NCBI RefSeq assembly: GCF_026410925.1
Contig: NZ_CP112972.1
Location: 1,054,001 to 1,118,000, forward strand
Origin: Halovenus salina
GTDB taxonomy: Archaea > Halobacteriota > Halobacteria > Halobacteriales > Haloarculaceae
Direction of reading: 5' to 3'
Length of the DNA: 64,000 nt
Shown: positions 40,834 through 49,302 of the stretch, piece by piece
How positions within the stretch are numbered: the first letter of the stretch is position 1
Layout of the letters: every line of letters starts with the position of its first letter
The notes under the pieces: model-generated
Told to the model about the DNA's origin: nothing
What the model saw: only the letters and a program-made list of their open reading frames with translations
Database searches by the model: none
Made by a program: the position numbers and the translations under genes

Positions 40834-42437
40834 ATCCGGGTCGGCGTCTGCTGTTGGTGCTGGTCTGTGTACTTGGCGTCGTCGTCGTTGCCGCGACGTT
40901 TCCGGCCGCGGACCCACGTCTCGACCCACCGGAAACCGCAAGCGGTGTCTCCGGGGGTGACTGGGACAACGTTACCGGGAGTTCAGAGCGATCCAATGGA
41001 GATACCATCGACGAAGAACAGCGCTCCAACGAACAGTCAGCGAACCCACAGGACGGCGGGTTTTGGCCGTTCGTCGAGGGGTCCGTGGTGGCTGGAACAA
41101 CGGCTCAGGCTGGTGTCGACGACGGCGACTTCTTCGTGAGCAGCCACGACAGCGTCACGATGCTCGTCAACGGCGAGACGGTCGGTACTGTCGGTCCGGA
41201 CAGAAACACGGAATTCCGTGTTCCGACCGGCACCGACGAGATAACGGTCACGGTCGAAGAGACCGGTGACAGTGTGACCGTCCCCGTCGAGACAAACATC
41301 ACGGTCAGCTCGGAGGGAACCTTCGCGCCCAACAGCGAGGTACAGATTACAGGAGACATTGGGAACTACACCGTTGATAACGCGACAGTCAGCGTCGACG
41401 GCGAACCCGTTGCAACGACCGACGAAGACGGGAAAGCAGACGTCACCCTTCCGGAGAGCGCGGGAGAAACTGAAATACGACTCACGCGGGGGGCGCTGGC
41501 GGGGTCACTAACCGCGACCGTCGCCGAGCCAGAGGTGGGCTTCTCGTCGCCGGTTATCTTCCCTGGCCTGCCGACACACCTGTCGGTGACAGCAGACGGT
41601 GGAGGTGTCGACAACGCGACCGTGGTCGTAGGAGACGACGAGACGACAACCAACAGCGGCGGGTCGGCCTGGGTCAGCGTTCCTCTCGCTGACGAGGTGA
41701 CCGTCACCGCCACAGTCGGAGAGGAACAGGCGACGACGACGGTTTCGAATCTCTACCTGCGGACGACACTCGTCGTGTTGGTCGGGCCAGGTCTGATTAT
41801 CGGTGCTGTCTGGACGTACGTTCGCTACATTGCAGCCCGGCGCCGAGAGGGGTTCGGAGCAGCTGTACTCGGGATAGCGGCGTTGCTGGGTGGACTCAGC
41901 GCCGCGGTGTTCCAGTACGGGTCGCTGAGTCTGCAGGGTATCCGGTCGCTCCGTCTTCCGAGTCTCCCCAGCGCCTCGTTTCCAAGGATGAGCCTTCCAT
42001 CACTGGGTGAACTGTTCTCGCTCGGGCTGCCGTCGCTGAGCAAACTGGTTGACAATCTTAGTATGTCACACAGGTCGGGCGATAACACGGTCGCTGGTGC
42101 TGTGACAGATGGTGAGGAGTCGACCACCGGCGAGGAGACAGCCGATGAGAGAGCAAGTGAGTCCGCTGTTGCGGGGCCACAGGCGGCGGTCAGAGACGCC
42201 TGGCACACCTTCCTCGCCCAGCTCCAAATCCGGGACATAGAGACGGCAACCCCCGGCGAGGCCGCACGCGTCGCACTCGCCGCGGGCTATCCGGCCGAGC
42301 AGGTCCGTCGGCTGCTCTCGCTGTTCAGAGCTGTCGAATATGGCGATAGCGACCCATCCACGGACGATGTCGCCGACGCTCAAGCGACGGTCGATACGCT
42401 CACCGACTACCATCCTGAGGAGGAGGAGCCACAATGA
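40830..42437 (+). CDS. DUF4129-domain membrane protein
   Basis: 535 residues. A signal-anchor helix (LLLVLVCVLGVVVVAATFP) is followed by an extracytoplasmic part with two Ig-like, Thr/Val-rich domains that contain repeated GETVGTV, NATVSVDGEPV and NATVVVGD patterns. Two helices lie near residues 345-395 (STLVVLVGPGLIIGAV and GAAVLGIAALLGGL). The C-terminal ~120 residues form the cytoplasmic DUF4129 domain (DAWHTFLAQLQIRDIETATPGEAARVAL to DSDPSTDDV). In bacteria and haloarchaea this family accompanies MoxR and DUF58, often with transglutaminase-like proteins. Overlaps its neighbours by 4 bp on both sides. Confidence 0.85.
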   Translation: MNPGRRLLLVLVCVLGVVVVAATFPAADPRLDPPETASGVSGGDWDNVTGSSERSNGDTIDEEQRSNEQSANPQDGGFWPFVEGSVVAGTTAQAGVDDGDFFVSSHDSVTMLVNGETVGTVGPDRNTEFRVPTGTDEITVTVEETGDSVTVPVETNITVSSEGTFAPNSEVQITGDIGNYTVDNATVSVDGEPVATTDEDGKADVTLPESAGETEIRLTRGALAGSLTATVAEPEVGFSSPVIFPGLPTHLSVTADGGGVDNATVVVGDDETTTNSGGSAWVSVPLADEVTVTATVGEEQATTTVSNLYLRTTLVVLVGPGLIIGAVWTYVRYIAARRREGFGAAVLGIAALLGGLSAAVFQYGSLSLQGIRSLRLPSLPSASFPRMSLPSLGELFSLGLPSLSKLVDNLSMSHRSGDNTVAGAVTDGEESTTGEETADERASESAVAGPQAAVRDAWHTFLAQLQIRDIETATPGEAARVALAAGYPAEQVRRLLSLFRAVEYGDSDPSTDDVADAQATVDTLTDYHPEEEEPQ

Positions 42438-43087
42438 AGCTCCCAGGCCGTCGAGTCACGTTGGCCGTCACAGCCTGCTGTCTGGTCGTCGCCATCAGCA
42501 CCCTGGTTGCGGCCGGCCTCGTCGGGAACGCCCTCCAGTCGCCGGCCGTTCGCAGCCTACTCTTGTTTCTCGCCTCTGTTCTGCCGGTCGTCGGTCTCGT
42601 GGTGAGCAGTGCTGTCATCTGGAGAGTGGTACGGGCCAGAAGTCGGGGCATTGCTGCCGGGCCCACAGATCAGCGGGACAACAAGCAGGTGGTGGGGTAC
42701 ACCCTCCAACAGCGACTGTCGGAAGCAACGGCGGACTGGTATCGCTGCGAGGCAGGGTACACGACCACCAACATCAGAGAGCAACTCGAAGAGAGCGCAG
42801 CTAGGGCGGTCACGACCACCACCGGTGTCGACGAGGAGACAGCACAGGAGACGCTGGCGGCAGGAACCTGGACCGACGACCCGGTTGCTGCGGCCTTTCT
42901 CTCTGCGCAGTGTAGGCAGCCCCTCGGTGAGCGTCTCAAGGGAGCACTCGACCCAGGGCAGGCATTCCGTCGACGCGTCGACCGAACAATTACAGCTATC
43001 GAAGTACTCGAAGGCCAAACTGTCTCGCGCCAGCCCGACGAACTGGACGGAACCGACGAACAGCCGACGGAGGTGGCGGCGAGATGA
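42434..43087 (+). CDS. Membrane protein of the MoxR/DUF58 operon (DUF7269-like)
   Basis: 217 residues. Two N-terminal helices (LAVTACCLVVAISTLVAAGL and SLLLFLASVLPVVGLVVSS) are followed by a cytoplasmic helical domain with YTTTNIREQLEESAARAV and a C-terminal acidic tail. Four-base overlaps with both neighbours show it belongs to the coupled unit. It matches the small membrane component regularly seen between DUF4129 and DUF58 genes in haloarchaea, which I recall as DUF7269. Function unknown. Confidence 0.8.
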   Translation: MKLPGRRVTLAVTACCLVVAISTLVAAGLVGNALQSPAVRSLLLFLASVLPVVGLVVSSAVIWRVVRARSRGIAAGPTDQRDNKQVVGYTLQQRLSEATADWYRCEAGYTTTNIREQLEESAARAVTTTTGVDEETAQETLAAGTWTDDPVAAAFLSAQCRQPLGERLKGALDPGQAFRRRVDRTITAIEVLEGQTVSRQPDELDGTDEQPTEVAAR

Positions 43088-44388
43088 GTTCCACAGAACG
43101 TGTGACCGACGGCGAGTGGGCAGTCGGCGTCTCGGTTCTCTTGCTCGGGACCGGTATCCTCACCGGCTCACCGGTATTGGTCGGGCTCGCGGCGATGCCA
43201 CTCGGATTCGTCGCCGCCGCGGGGTTCGACACCGCACTGGAGCCGTCGGTTACTCTGGAACGGGTCTTCGACCCAGAAGGCGGCCCGACAACAACCGAGG
43301 GAGGGCTGCAGGGTAACCCGGGCGAACGCGTCACAGTTCAGCTGACTGTCCACAACACCGGGACAGACCCGCTCGTCGACCTCCGGCTCGTCGACAGCGT
43401 TCCATCGGAGTTGCCGGTCGTTGCCGGAACCCACCGGGCGGCCGTCACGCTCGGCCCCGGCGAACGGGAGTCAATCGAGTACGAACTAGAGCTTCGCCGC
43501 GGCGAGTACGCCTTCGATGCCGTCGAAGTACAGAGCGAGGGATTCGGCGGGACAGTTCTCCGCACCGAGACGACGACGGCAGACGGTGCCCAAGCGTTGC
43601 GGTGTATCCCCTTTGTCGAGGAGGTCCCGCTCGGAGACGGCGCGAACGATTACGCGGGCCAGATACCGACCGACGAGGGCGGCAGCGGCGTGGAGTTCTA
43701 CTCCGTTCGAGACTACGAGCCGGGCGACCCCATCCGGTCGATTGACTGGCGGCGCTACGCGAACAGCAGAGAGCTGGCAACAGTCGAGTTCCGCGCCGAG
43801 CGGGCGACGCGTGTGGTCTGTCTTGTCGACAGCCGTCAGAGCCAGAGACGCGCGCAGTCGACAGACCACCTGCCAGCACTGGACCTCTCGGTTGCCGCTG
43901 CCGAACAAACGTTCGACGCTGTCGTCGATGCAGACTATCCAATCGGCGTCGTTGGTATCAAGAACCGGGCACAGCTTGTCGTCGAACCCGGTGAGGATGA
44001 GATGACAAGGCAACGTGGAACTGAGCTGCTGGCTGCGCTTCGGAGCCACGAGACAAGCAAGCACGCACAGAGCCACTGGGGAGAGCCAACTGCCACGGTG
44101 CCAACGCTGTTGCCTGGGGAGGCACAGATTGTTCTCTTCTCGTCGTTCGTCGACGATATCCCCCTGGCGCTCGTCAAGCGGCTCTGCGTCCACGGCTACC
44201 CTGTCTGTGTTGTCTCACCGGATGTCGCCTCCGACCGGGAAGACACCGCCGGACGCCTTGCAGCAGTCACGCGTCGGACGCGTCTCGCGACAGCCAGGCA
44301 GGCAGGCGCTCGCGTGGTCGACTGGGACGCCGGTGATTCGATTGGGACCGTGCTGAAGCGTGTCGTCACGGAGGTGTCGAGCAGATGA
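43084..44388 (+). CDS. DUF58-domain protein (vWA-like)
   Basis: 434 residues. Two N-terminal helices lie around residues 15-55. An extracytoplasmic-looking conserved segment follows, with Ig-like strand patterns. The DUF58 core has YEPGDPIRSIDWRRYANSRELATVEFRAE, which matches the family signature (Asp-x-Arg-x-Ile-x-W-x-x-x-Ala/Tyr), then VCLVDSRQSQ, a vWA-type strand. It partners MoxR ATPases, which are thought to act as chaperones for DUF58/vWA proteins. The gene overlaps both neighbours by 4 bp. Confidence 0.93.
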   Translation: MSSTERVTDGEWAVGVSVLLLGTGILTGSPVLVGLAAMPLGFVAAAGFDTALEPSVTLERVFDPEGGPTTTEGGLQGNPGERVTVQLTVHNTGTDPLVDLRLVDSVPSELPVVAGTHRAAVTLGPGERESIEYELELRRGEYAFDAVEVQSEGFGGTVLRTETTTADGAQALRCIPFVEEVPLGDGANDYAGQIPTDEGGSGVEFYSVRDYEPGDPIRSIDWRRYANSRELATVEFRAERATRVVCLVDSRQSQRRAQSTDHLPALDLSVAAAEQTFDAVVDADYPIGVVGIKNRAQLVVEPGEDEMTRQRGTELLAALRSHETSKHAQSHWGEPTATVPTLLPGEAQIVLFSSFVDDIPLALVKRLCVHGYPVCVVSPDVASDREDTAGRLAAVTRRTRLATARQAGARVVDWDAGDSIGTVLKRVVTEVSSR

Positions 44389-45737
44389 GCCAACTCCCAC
44401 AGACCACGCGACGCGCGGTTGTGGCCGCGGCCGTCGTCGGCGTCGCCGGACTGGCACTGCACGAGTCACTGCTCGTGGTGGCCGCACTGGCTGGTCTCGC
44501 CGTCGGCCTCGGTGTTCGCGGCCTCAGCGGGAGTCCGTCGACGGTGATAGTGGCCGCCGGCCTCATGCCGCTTGGACTTGTGGCCGCAGTCGCGACTGTC
44601 GGTACCGTCGCGGCTGAGCCGACCGTAGACGAGACAGTCTACAGTACCCTCGCTGCACTCTCGGTACTGCTGATGGGAGTGGTTGGGCCTGTTCTCGGCG
44701 GCAACTCCCCGGCAGCTCTCAGGGATGCCAGCCGGGGAGCACTCGCCGGCGCAGTCACTGGAACGGTGCTTGCGACCCTCGCGTCGATACTTGAAACACA
44801 CGGGCAGCCGCCGGTCGAGTCAGTGGTGTATGCCACAGGTGGAGGTTTCGACGGCATCGCCGCGACTATCGCTGTGACAGCAGTCGCCGGAGCCGGAGCT
44901 GTCGTTGCCGTGCCGGATGCAGCGGTGACAACCCCCCGTCGTAAGGAGTTCCTCCCTCGCTACAGGAGACAGGCCATCGTCGCGATTGTTGCGCTTGCAG
45001 GCGGGCTTCTCGCAGTAGTCGCGGCCGCACGGGTCGTCGGCGGTCGGTGGCTTGTCTCTCGGATATTCGACACGCTGGTGTTCAGGGGGCTGTTGGTCGG
45101 TCTCGCCGTGTTGTGTCTTCTCGTCGCTGCCACGGGACTGCTCGTCGGCTTCGCCTGGAACCGGGGCGACAAAAACGGCTCTGTGGCACCTCTTCTGTTG
45201 GGGACAGTACTCAGCCTCACGGTCATTGTCGGTGGGGGCTATCTCGCGGGGGTTCCGCCCTCGTCGCTTTTCGCCATCCCGCTGTTGCTGGGAGTCGCAG
45301 GCGTTGCGCTCGTAGCGTTCTCGCGCCTGCTGGGGCTGGCTGGCGGCGGCCGACTGTCCGGAACTACCCCAGTCGCTCTCACGGCGCTATGTCTGGCCGG
45401 TGTAGCAGCCGTCGGCGCCGATATCGGGAAGACGGCGACGCCTGGTCTCTCGCTGGTCGGCGTCGTCTCGACACTGGGTTCCGGACTGTTCATCTACGTG
45501 GTCGGGACCAACGGCGCGACACTGCACGCACACGTTGGAAGCGAGGGCGCAACACGAGAGCCACAGCTGGTTCGCATCGCCTACGCGGTGAGTGTCGTCG
45601 CCGTCAGCGCCACCGTCACCGTCGGTGGTATCTGGCTCGCGATGGCCGTCGCGCCCACGCTGTCGGTTCCATCGACGCTCGCACTCGTCAGCGCACTCGT
45701 GGCGACCGGGCTCGTTCTCAGGACGCTGCTTCGCTAG
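44385..45737 (+). CDS. Polytopic membrane protein of the MoxR/DUF58 operon (DUF7519-like)
   Basis: 450 residues with about twelve hydrophobic helices, Ala/Val/Gly-rich throughout, and few conserved charges. It sits last in the operon and is coupled to DUF58 by a 4-bp overlap. Family members (I recall DUF7519) occur next to DUF58 in haloarchaea. It may form the membrane scaffold or a transporter-like part. Its 3' end overlaps the 3' end of the MoxR gene on the other strand by 20 bp (45718-45737). Confidence 0.82.
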   Translation: MSQLPQTTRRAVVAAAVVGVAGLALHESLLVVAALAGLAVGLGVRGLSGSPSTVIVAAGLMPLGLVAAVATVGTVAAEPTVDETVYSTLAALSVLLMGVVGPVLGGNSPAALRDASRGALAGAVTGTVLATLASILETHGQPPVESVVYATGGGFDGIAATIAVTAVAGAGAVVAVPDAAVTTPRRKEFLPRYRRQAIVAIVALAGGLLAVVAAARVVGGRWLVSRIFDTLVFRGLLVGLAVLCLLVAATGLLVGFAWNRGDKNGSVAPLLLGTVLSLTVIVGGGYLAGVPPSSLFAIPLLLGVAGVALVAFSRLLGLAGGGRLSGTTPVALTALCLAGVAAVGADIGKTATPGLSLVGVVSTLGSGLFIYVVGTNGATLHAHVGSEGATREPQLVRIAYAVSVVAVSATVTVGGIWLAMAVAPTLSVPSTLALVSALVATGLVLRTLLR

Positions 45738-46686
45738 GGTCCATCGCAGGGACCTCGACGGAATCAAGCACCGCCGTGATGATATCGCGCTCGCTGACAC
45801 CACGGACGCTGGCTTCGGCATCGAGAACAAGTCGGTGAGAAAGCGCCGAGGGAGCCACTCGCTTCACGTCGTCAGGGACGACATAGGAGCGACCTTCGAG
45901 CGCGGCATGTGCCCGGGAGAGTTCGAACAGCCGCTGGACGCCGCGGGGCGAGACACCGACCTCGACCCTGCCGTCGGTCCGTGTCGCCCGGCAGATCGCA
46001 CCGATGTAATCACGGAGCGGGTCCTCGACGGTAACAGTCTCGGGCGTCGCCTGTATCTCCCGGACTGTCTCAAGGTCGATGACCTGTTCGACGGTCGGGT
46101 CGGGCTTGTCTCGCTCGGCCCGGCGGTCGATGAGTTCGCGCGTTCCCGACTGGTCTGGATACCCCAGCGACGTTTTGACGATGAAGCGATCACGTTGTGC
46201 CTCGGGAAGCTCGAAGGTCCCCTCCTGTTCGACAGGGTTCTGTGTGGCGACGACGACAAACGGTTCGGGCAGGTCGTGTGTCTCGCCGTCAACGGTGACC
46301 TGGCCTTCTGCCATTGCTTCCAGCAGCGCCGACTGGGTCTTCGGCGGCGCACGGTTGATTTCGTCAGCGAGGACGATGTTGGCGAAGATGGGGCCGGGCG
46401 TGAAGTGGAACTCCCCGGTCCCCTCCTCGAAGACGTACGAGCCAGTCACGTCGGAGGGCATCAGATCGGGCGTGAACTGGATTCGTGAGAATTCGAGGCC
46501 GAGTGCGGTCGCAAACGCCTGGGCAGTCAACGTCTTGCCGGTGCCGGGCACGTCTTCGAGCAAGACGTGTCCACGGGCGACCATTCCGGCGAGTACCTCT
46601 TCGAGAACAGCTCTGTCTCCGACGACAACCGACAGTATTTCTTCGAGGACCGCATCTGCGTGGGCAGCAGTTTCCTGGACCGACAT
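45718..46686 (-). CDS. MoxR-family AAA ATPase
   Basis: 322 residues. Walker A is GTGKT (EDVPGTGKTLTAQAF), Walker B ADEIN, and sensor/arginine-finger patterns ATQNPVEQEGTFELPEAQRDRF are clear. The C-terminal lid has the DDVKRVAPSALSHR motif. MoxR proteins fold or activate vWA/DUF58 partners; the DUF58 gene is on the opposite strand, converging. I use ATG 46686; the longer in-frame reading is foreign to the family. A TATA-like TTTATA on the complementary strand lies 27 bp upstream. Confidence 0.95.
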   Translation of the reverse strand: MSVQETAAHADAVLEEILSVVVGDRAVLEEVLAGMVARGHVLLEDVPGTGKTLTAQAFATALGLEFSRIQFTPDLMPSDVTGSYVFEEGTGEFHFTPGPIFANIVLADEINRAPPKTQSALLEAMAEGQVTVDGETHDLPEPFVVVATQNPVEQEGTFELPEAQRDRFIVKTSLGYPDQSGTRELIDRRAERDKPDPTVEQVIDLETVREIQATPETVTVEDPLRDYIGAICRATRTDGRVEVGVSPRGVQRLFELSRAHAALEGRSYVVPDDVKRVAPSALSHRLVLDAEASVRGVSERDIITAVLDSVEVPAMDPSEAAS

Positions 46687-46710
46687 ATTTCGATCCACGG
46701 CACCGGTGTG

Positions 46711-46716
46711 TTTATA
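46711..46716 (-). promoter_or_regulatory. TATA-like box for the MoxR gene
   Basis: The complementary strand reads TATAAA, centred about 27 bp before the start at 46686, compatible with a leaderless transcript. Confidence 0.45.
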
Positions 46717-46767
46717 CGTACTGCATGACAGAGAACTATCTTGTATTCGGAGAATAAACTTGTTACC

Positions 46768-47334
46768 ATGGAACATACACGGCGGCAGTTCCTCGGTATC
46801 GTCGCTAGCTCGCTGGCTCTGGCCGGTTGTGTCGGCGGCGACTCCGGGGACGACGGAGAGGACACAGAACAGCCGACCGGCGACGAGAGCGGGACCGACG
46901 AGGGCGAAACGGACGGCGGAGACGAGACGGAGGTGCAGGTCGTCGACACCGAGAGCCAGGGCGAGGTGCTCGCAGGCCCAGAGGGACTGACACTGTACGT
47001 GTTCGACAACGACGACCAGGGAGCCGAGTCGAGCGCCTGTACCGGCAGCTGTACGGATAACTGGCCACCCCTCACGATCGACAGCGAGGTGGTAGCTGCC
47101 TCGGGTGTCGACACAGAGCTGAGGACCTTCGAGCGTGAGGATGGCTCGACACAAGTCGCCGCCGACGGCCGGCCGCTGTACTACTGGGCCAACGACGAGA
47201 CAGAAGGAGACACCAACGGACACGGAGTCAACGACGCCTGGTGGGTCGTCAGCCCGGACGGGAGTCCGAAACGCCCCGCCGAGGACGGCTCAGACGGTGA
47301 CGGTTCAGACGGCGGTGACGGCCCGGCCTACTGA
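46768..47334 (+). CDS. Secreted lipoprotein with Yx(FWY)xxD repeats
   Basis: 188 residues. A twin-Arg N-terminus (TRRQFLGIVASSLALAGCVGG) ends in a lipobox Cys, typical of haloarchaeal Tat lipoproteins. An acidic Gly/Asp linker precedes the conserved domain, with two Y-x-[FWY]-x-x-D repeats, LTLYVFDND and PLYYWANDE, plus a CTGSCTDNWPP segment with two Cys. The family (COG4315 type) is widespread and of unknown role; the Cys pair and aromatic repeats may bind a cofactor or metal. It ends in an acidic Gly/Asp/Ser tail. It is divergent from the MoxR gene. Confidence 0.88.
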   Translation: MEHTRRQFLGIVASSLALAGCVGGDSGDDGEDTEQPTGDESGTDEGETDGGDETEVQVVDTESQGEVLAGPEGLTLYVFDNDDQGAESSACTGSCTDNWPPLTIDSEVVAASGVDTELRTFEREDGSTQVAADGRPLYYWANDETEGDTNGHGVNDAWWVVSPDGSPKRPAEDGSDGDGSDGGDGPAY

Positions 47335-47378
47335 CGGCAGACGGCCTGCCGCCGAACCGCTCGTCACCGCAAGCTGAG

Positions 47379-48404
47379 TCAGCCCTCGGTGTAGCTGACC
47401 GAGGAATCGAACGTCGCGAGCAGATGCGAGAGGTGAATCCGGTCGCTGGTCCCCTCGGCGAGGTCCATATCTATCTCACCCGCCCGCCTGTGTATCGCGG
47501 CCAGTTCTGCCCCAGTGTACCGGGACCGCGCCACGTCGAGGACCGATTCGAGCACCTCTTCCCCGCTGTACCCCTCGTCGATGAGTAACTCGTCGAGTGT
47601 CGAGCGGGCGTCGGTGAAGTCGCCGGCTTCGGCGTCGGCAATCATTTCCTGGATGCGCTCGTCGGTATCGACCGACGAGAGCACCTCGTAGGCGGTCTCC
47701 ATCGTGATTTCGCCCGCCTGCTCTGTGGTCGTCTGTGCCGACATAATCGCCTCTCGGAGGTCGCCGCCGGCCGCTCCGGCGACGTATTCGAGACCCTCCT
47801 CATCGTAGGCGGCCTCCTCGCGGTCGGCAATTGTCCCGAGCACGTCGATGATTTCGTCCTGTGTCGGCGACCGAACCGGAATCGGGTAACACCGGGAACG
47901 AATCGGCGAGATAAGCGCCGACGGCCGGCGGGTCGCGATGACGAACTGCGTCGCCTCGTAGTACTGCTCCATGACGCGACGGAGCGCCTGCTGGAAGTCC
48001 TCGCGCATCCCCTCGGCGTTGTCGAGCAACACGGTCTTGTAGTCGCCGGTCATCGGCGCGTTGGCTGCCGACTCCTTGAGCACGTGGTTGATGAGGTCGG
48101 CTTTCGAGGAGGTACGGCGCTGTTTCGAGTCGATGAACTGCGAGAATCTCGGGTCCTGGCTGATCTCTTTTTTCGTCGAGTCGAAGAAGTCGGCGACGTT
48201 GATTTCGATGCGGTCGGCGTCGGGGTCGTCGTGGACTTCTCGGGTTAGCGCACGGACGGCGGCGGTCTTGCCTGCGCCCGCCGGCCCGTGGACGACGAGA
48301 TTCATCGGCTCCTCGAGCGCGCGCTCGAAGTTCTCGCGGACCTCCTGCTGTGGCAACTCGTCGAGGTCGGGGGCGTGTTCCTCCGTCCACAGGGGCGTCT
48401 CCAT
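47379..48404 (-). CDS. rfcC: Replication factor C small subunit 2 (clamp loader subunit)
   Basis: 341 residues from METPLWTEEHAPDLDEL; an ATG two codons earlier (48410) is possible. Walker A is GPAGAGKT (residues 40-47). The Walker B position reads LLDNAE, with Asn at the position where active clamp loaders have Glu (residues 128-131), while the SRC motif of RfcS (IRSRCYPI) is present. In haloarchaea several RFC subunits coexist and this type (RfcC) is the divergent one. It loads the PCNA clamp with the other subunits. Family membership is firm; which subunit role is inferred from the Walker B change. Confidence 0.9.
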   Translation of the reverse strand: METPLWTEEHAPDLDELPQQEVRENFERALEEPMNLVVHGPAGAGKTAAVRALTREVHDDPDADRIEINVADFFDSTKKEISQDPRFSQFIDSKQRRTSSKADLINHVLKESAANAPMTGDYKTVLLDNAEGMREDFQQALRRVMEQYYEATQFVIATRRPSALISPIRSRCYPIPVRSPTQDEIIDVLGTIADREEAAYDEEGLEYVAGAAGGDLREAIMSAQTTTEQAGEITMETAYEVLSSVDTDERIQEMIADAEAGDFTDARSTLDELLIDEGYSGEEVLESVLDVARSRYTGAELAAIHRRAGEIDMDLAEGTSDRIHLSHLLATFDSSVSYTEG

Positions 48405-48447
48405 TACCATCGGCTTGTGAACAGGCTCGTACAAATCTTCCGCTCTC

Positions 48448-49245
48448 TCACCAGTTCCAGGCCGCGCCGTCGGGGTCGAGAAGCCGCTCGCGCTCCTCGA
48501 TAGCCGCGATGCGGTCGAGGTCTGCGTCGTCCAGTTGAATCGAACGCGCCTCCCAGTTCTCGCGGACGTGGTCACCGGTCGCCTTCGGTATCGGGACGAC
48601 CGAATCCTGTGCGAGCCCCCAGGCGAGACAGACCAGCGGGACCGATACCCCGTGTTTGTCGGCAATCTCCTCCAGGATGGGGTGCGTGACAGAGGCCTGT
48701 CCCAGCGGACAGTACGCGACGAGGCGGTGGTCGTGGGTCCGGGCGTACTCGCGGAGTTCCTCCTGCTGGAGCAGCGGGTGACATTCCACCTGATGGGCTA
48801 CAATGGGGGCGTCGAGAATCTCGCGGGCCTCCTCAAGCAGAGAGGGGGTGAAATTCGAGACGCCGACGTGGTTGGTCAGCCCCGACTCGCGGAGTTCGTC
48901 CATCGCCTGGAGTGTCTCCTCGGGGTCGTAGGCCTCAATCGGCCAGTGAACGTACAACAGGTCGACGTAATCGAGACCGAGGCGGTCGAGACTCTCCTCT
49001 GCCGTCGAGAGGGCGTCCTCGTAAGCGAGGTTCGCGGGGAGGATTTTCGTCGCGACGACGACCTCCTCGCGGTCGACGCTGCTTTCGCGGATGCCCGCGC
49101 CGACGGCGCACTCGTTGTCGTACATCTGTGCGGTGTCGACGTGTCGGTAACCCATATCGAGCGCGTCGGCGACGGTCTTCCGGCAGGTGTCGGGGTCGCT
49201 GTTGCCGGAGGTGCCAAGGCCGAGCGCTGGCATGTTTAGTTCCAT
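48448..49245 (-). CDS. Aldo/keto reductase
   Basis: 265 residues. The catalytic tetrad is visible: Asp37 and Tyr42 in DTAQMYDNE, Lys in VVVATKI, and His in LLYVHWP. The NADPH-binding C-terminal loop has VVPIPKAT. The enzyme reduces aldehydes or ketones; substrates are often 2,5-diketo-D-gluconate-like or methylglyoxal, not resolved here. The TIM-barrel is complete. It lies upstream of rfcC on the same strand with about 40 bp, so co-transcription is possible. Confidence 0.93.
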   Translation of the reverse strand: MELNMPALGLGTSGNSDPDTCRKTVADALDMGYRHVDTAQMYDNECAVGAGIRESSVDREEVVVATKILPANLAYEDALSTAEESLDRLGLDYVDLLYVHWPIEAYDPEETLQAMDELRESGLTNHVGVSNFTPSLLEEAREILDAPIVAHQVECHPLLQQEELREYARTHDHRLVAYCPLGQASVTHPILEEIADKHGVSVPLVCLAWGLAQDSVVPIPKATGDHVRENWEARSIQLDDADLDRIAAIEERERLLDPDGAAWNW

Positions 49246-49302
49246 GACAGGTGGTTAGGCTGGAGCTAATAAGGCGTACCGCTCGCGTCGCGGGCAGTGC
49301 AG

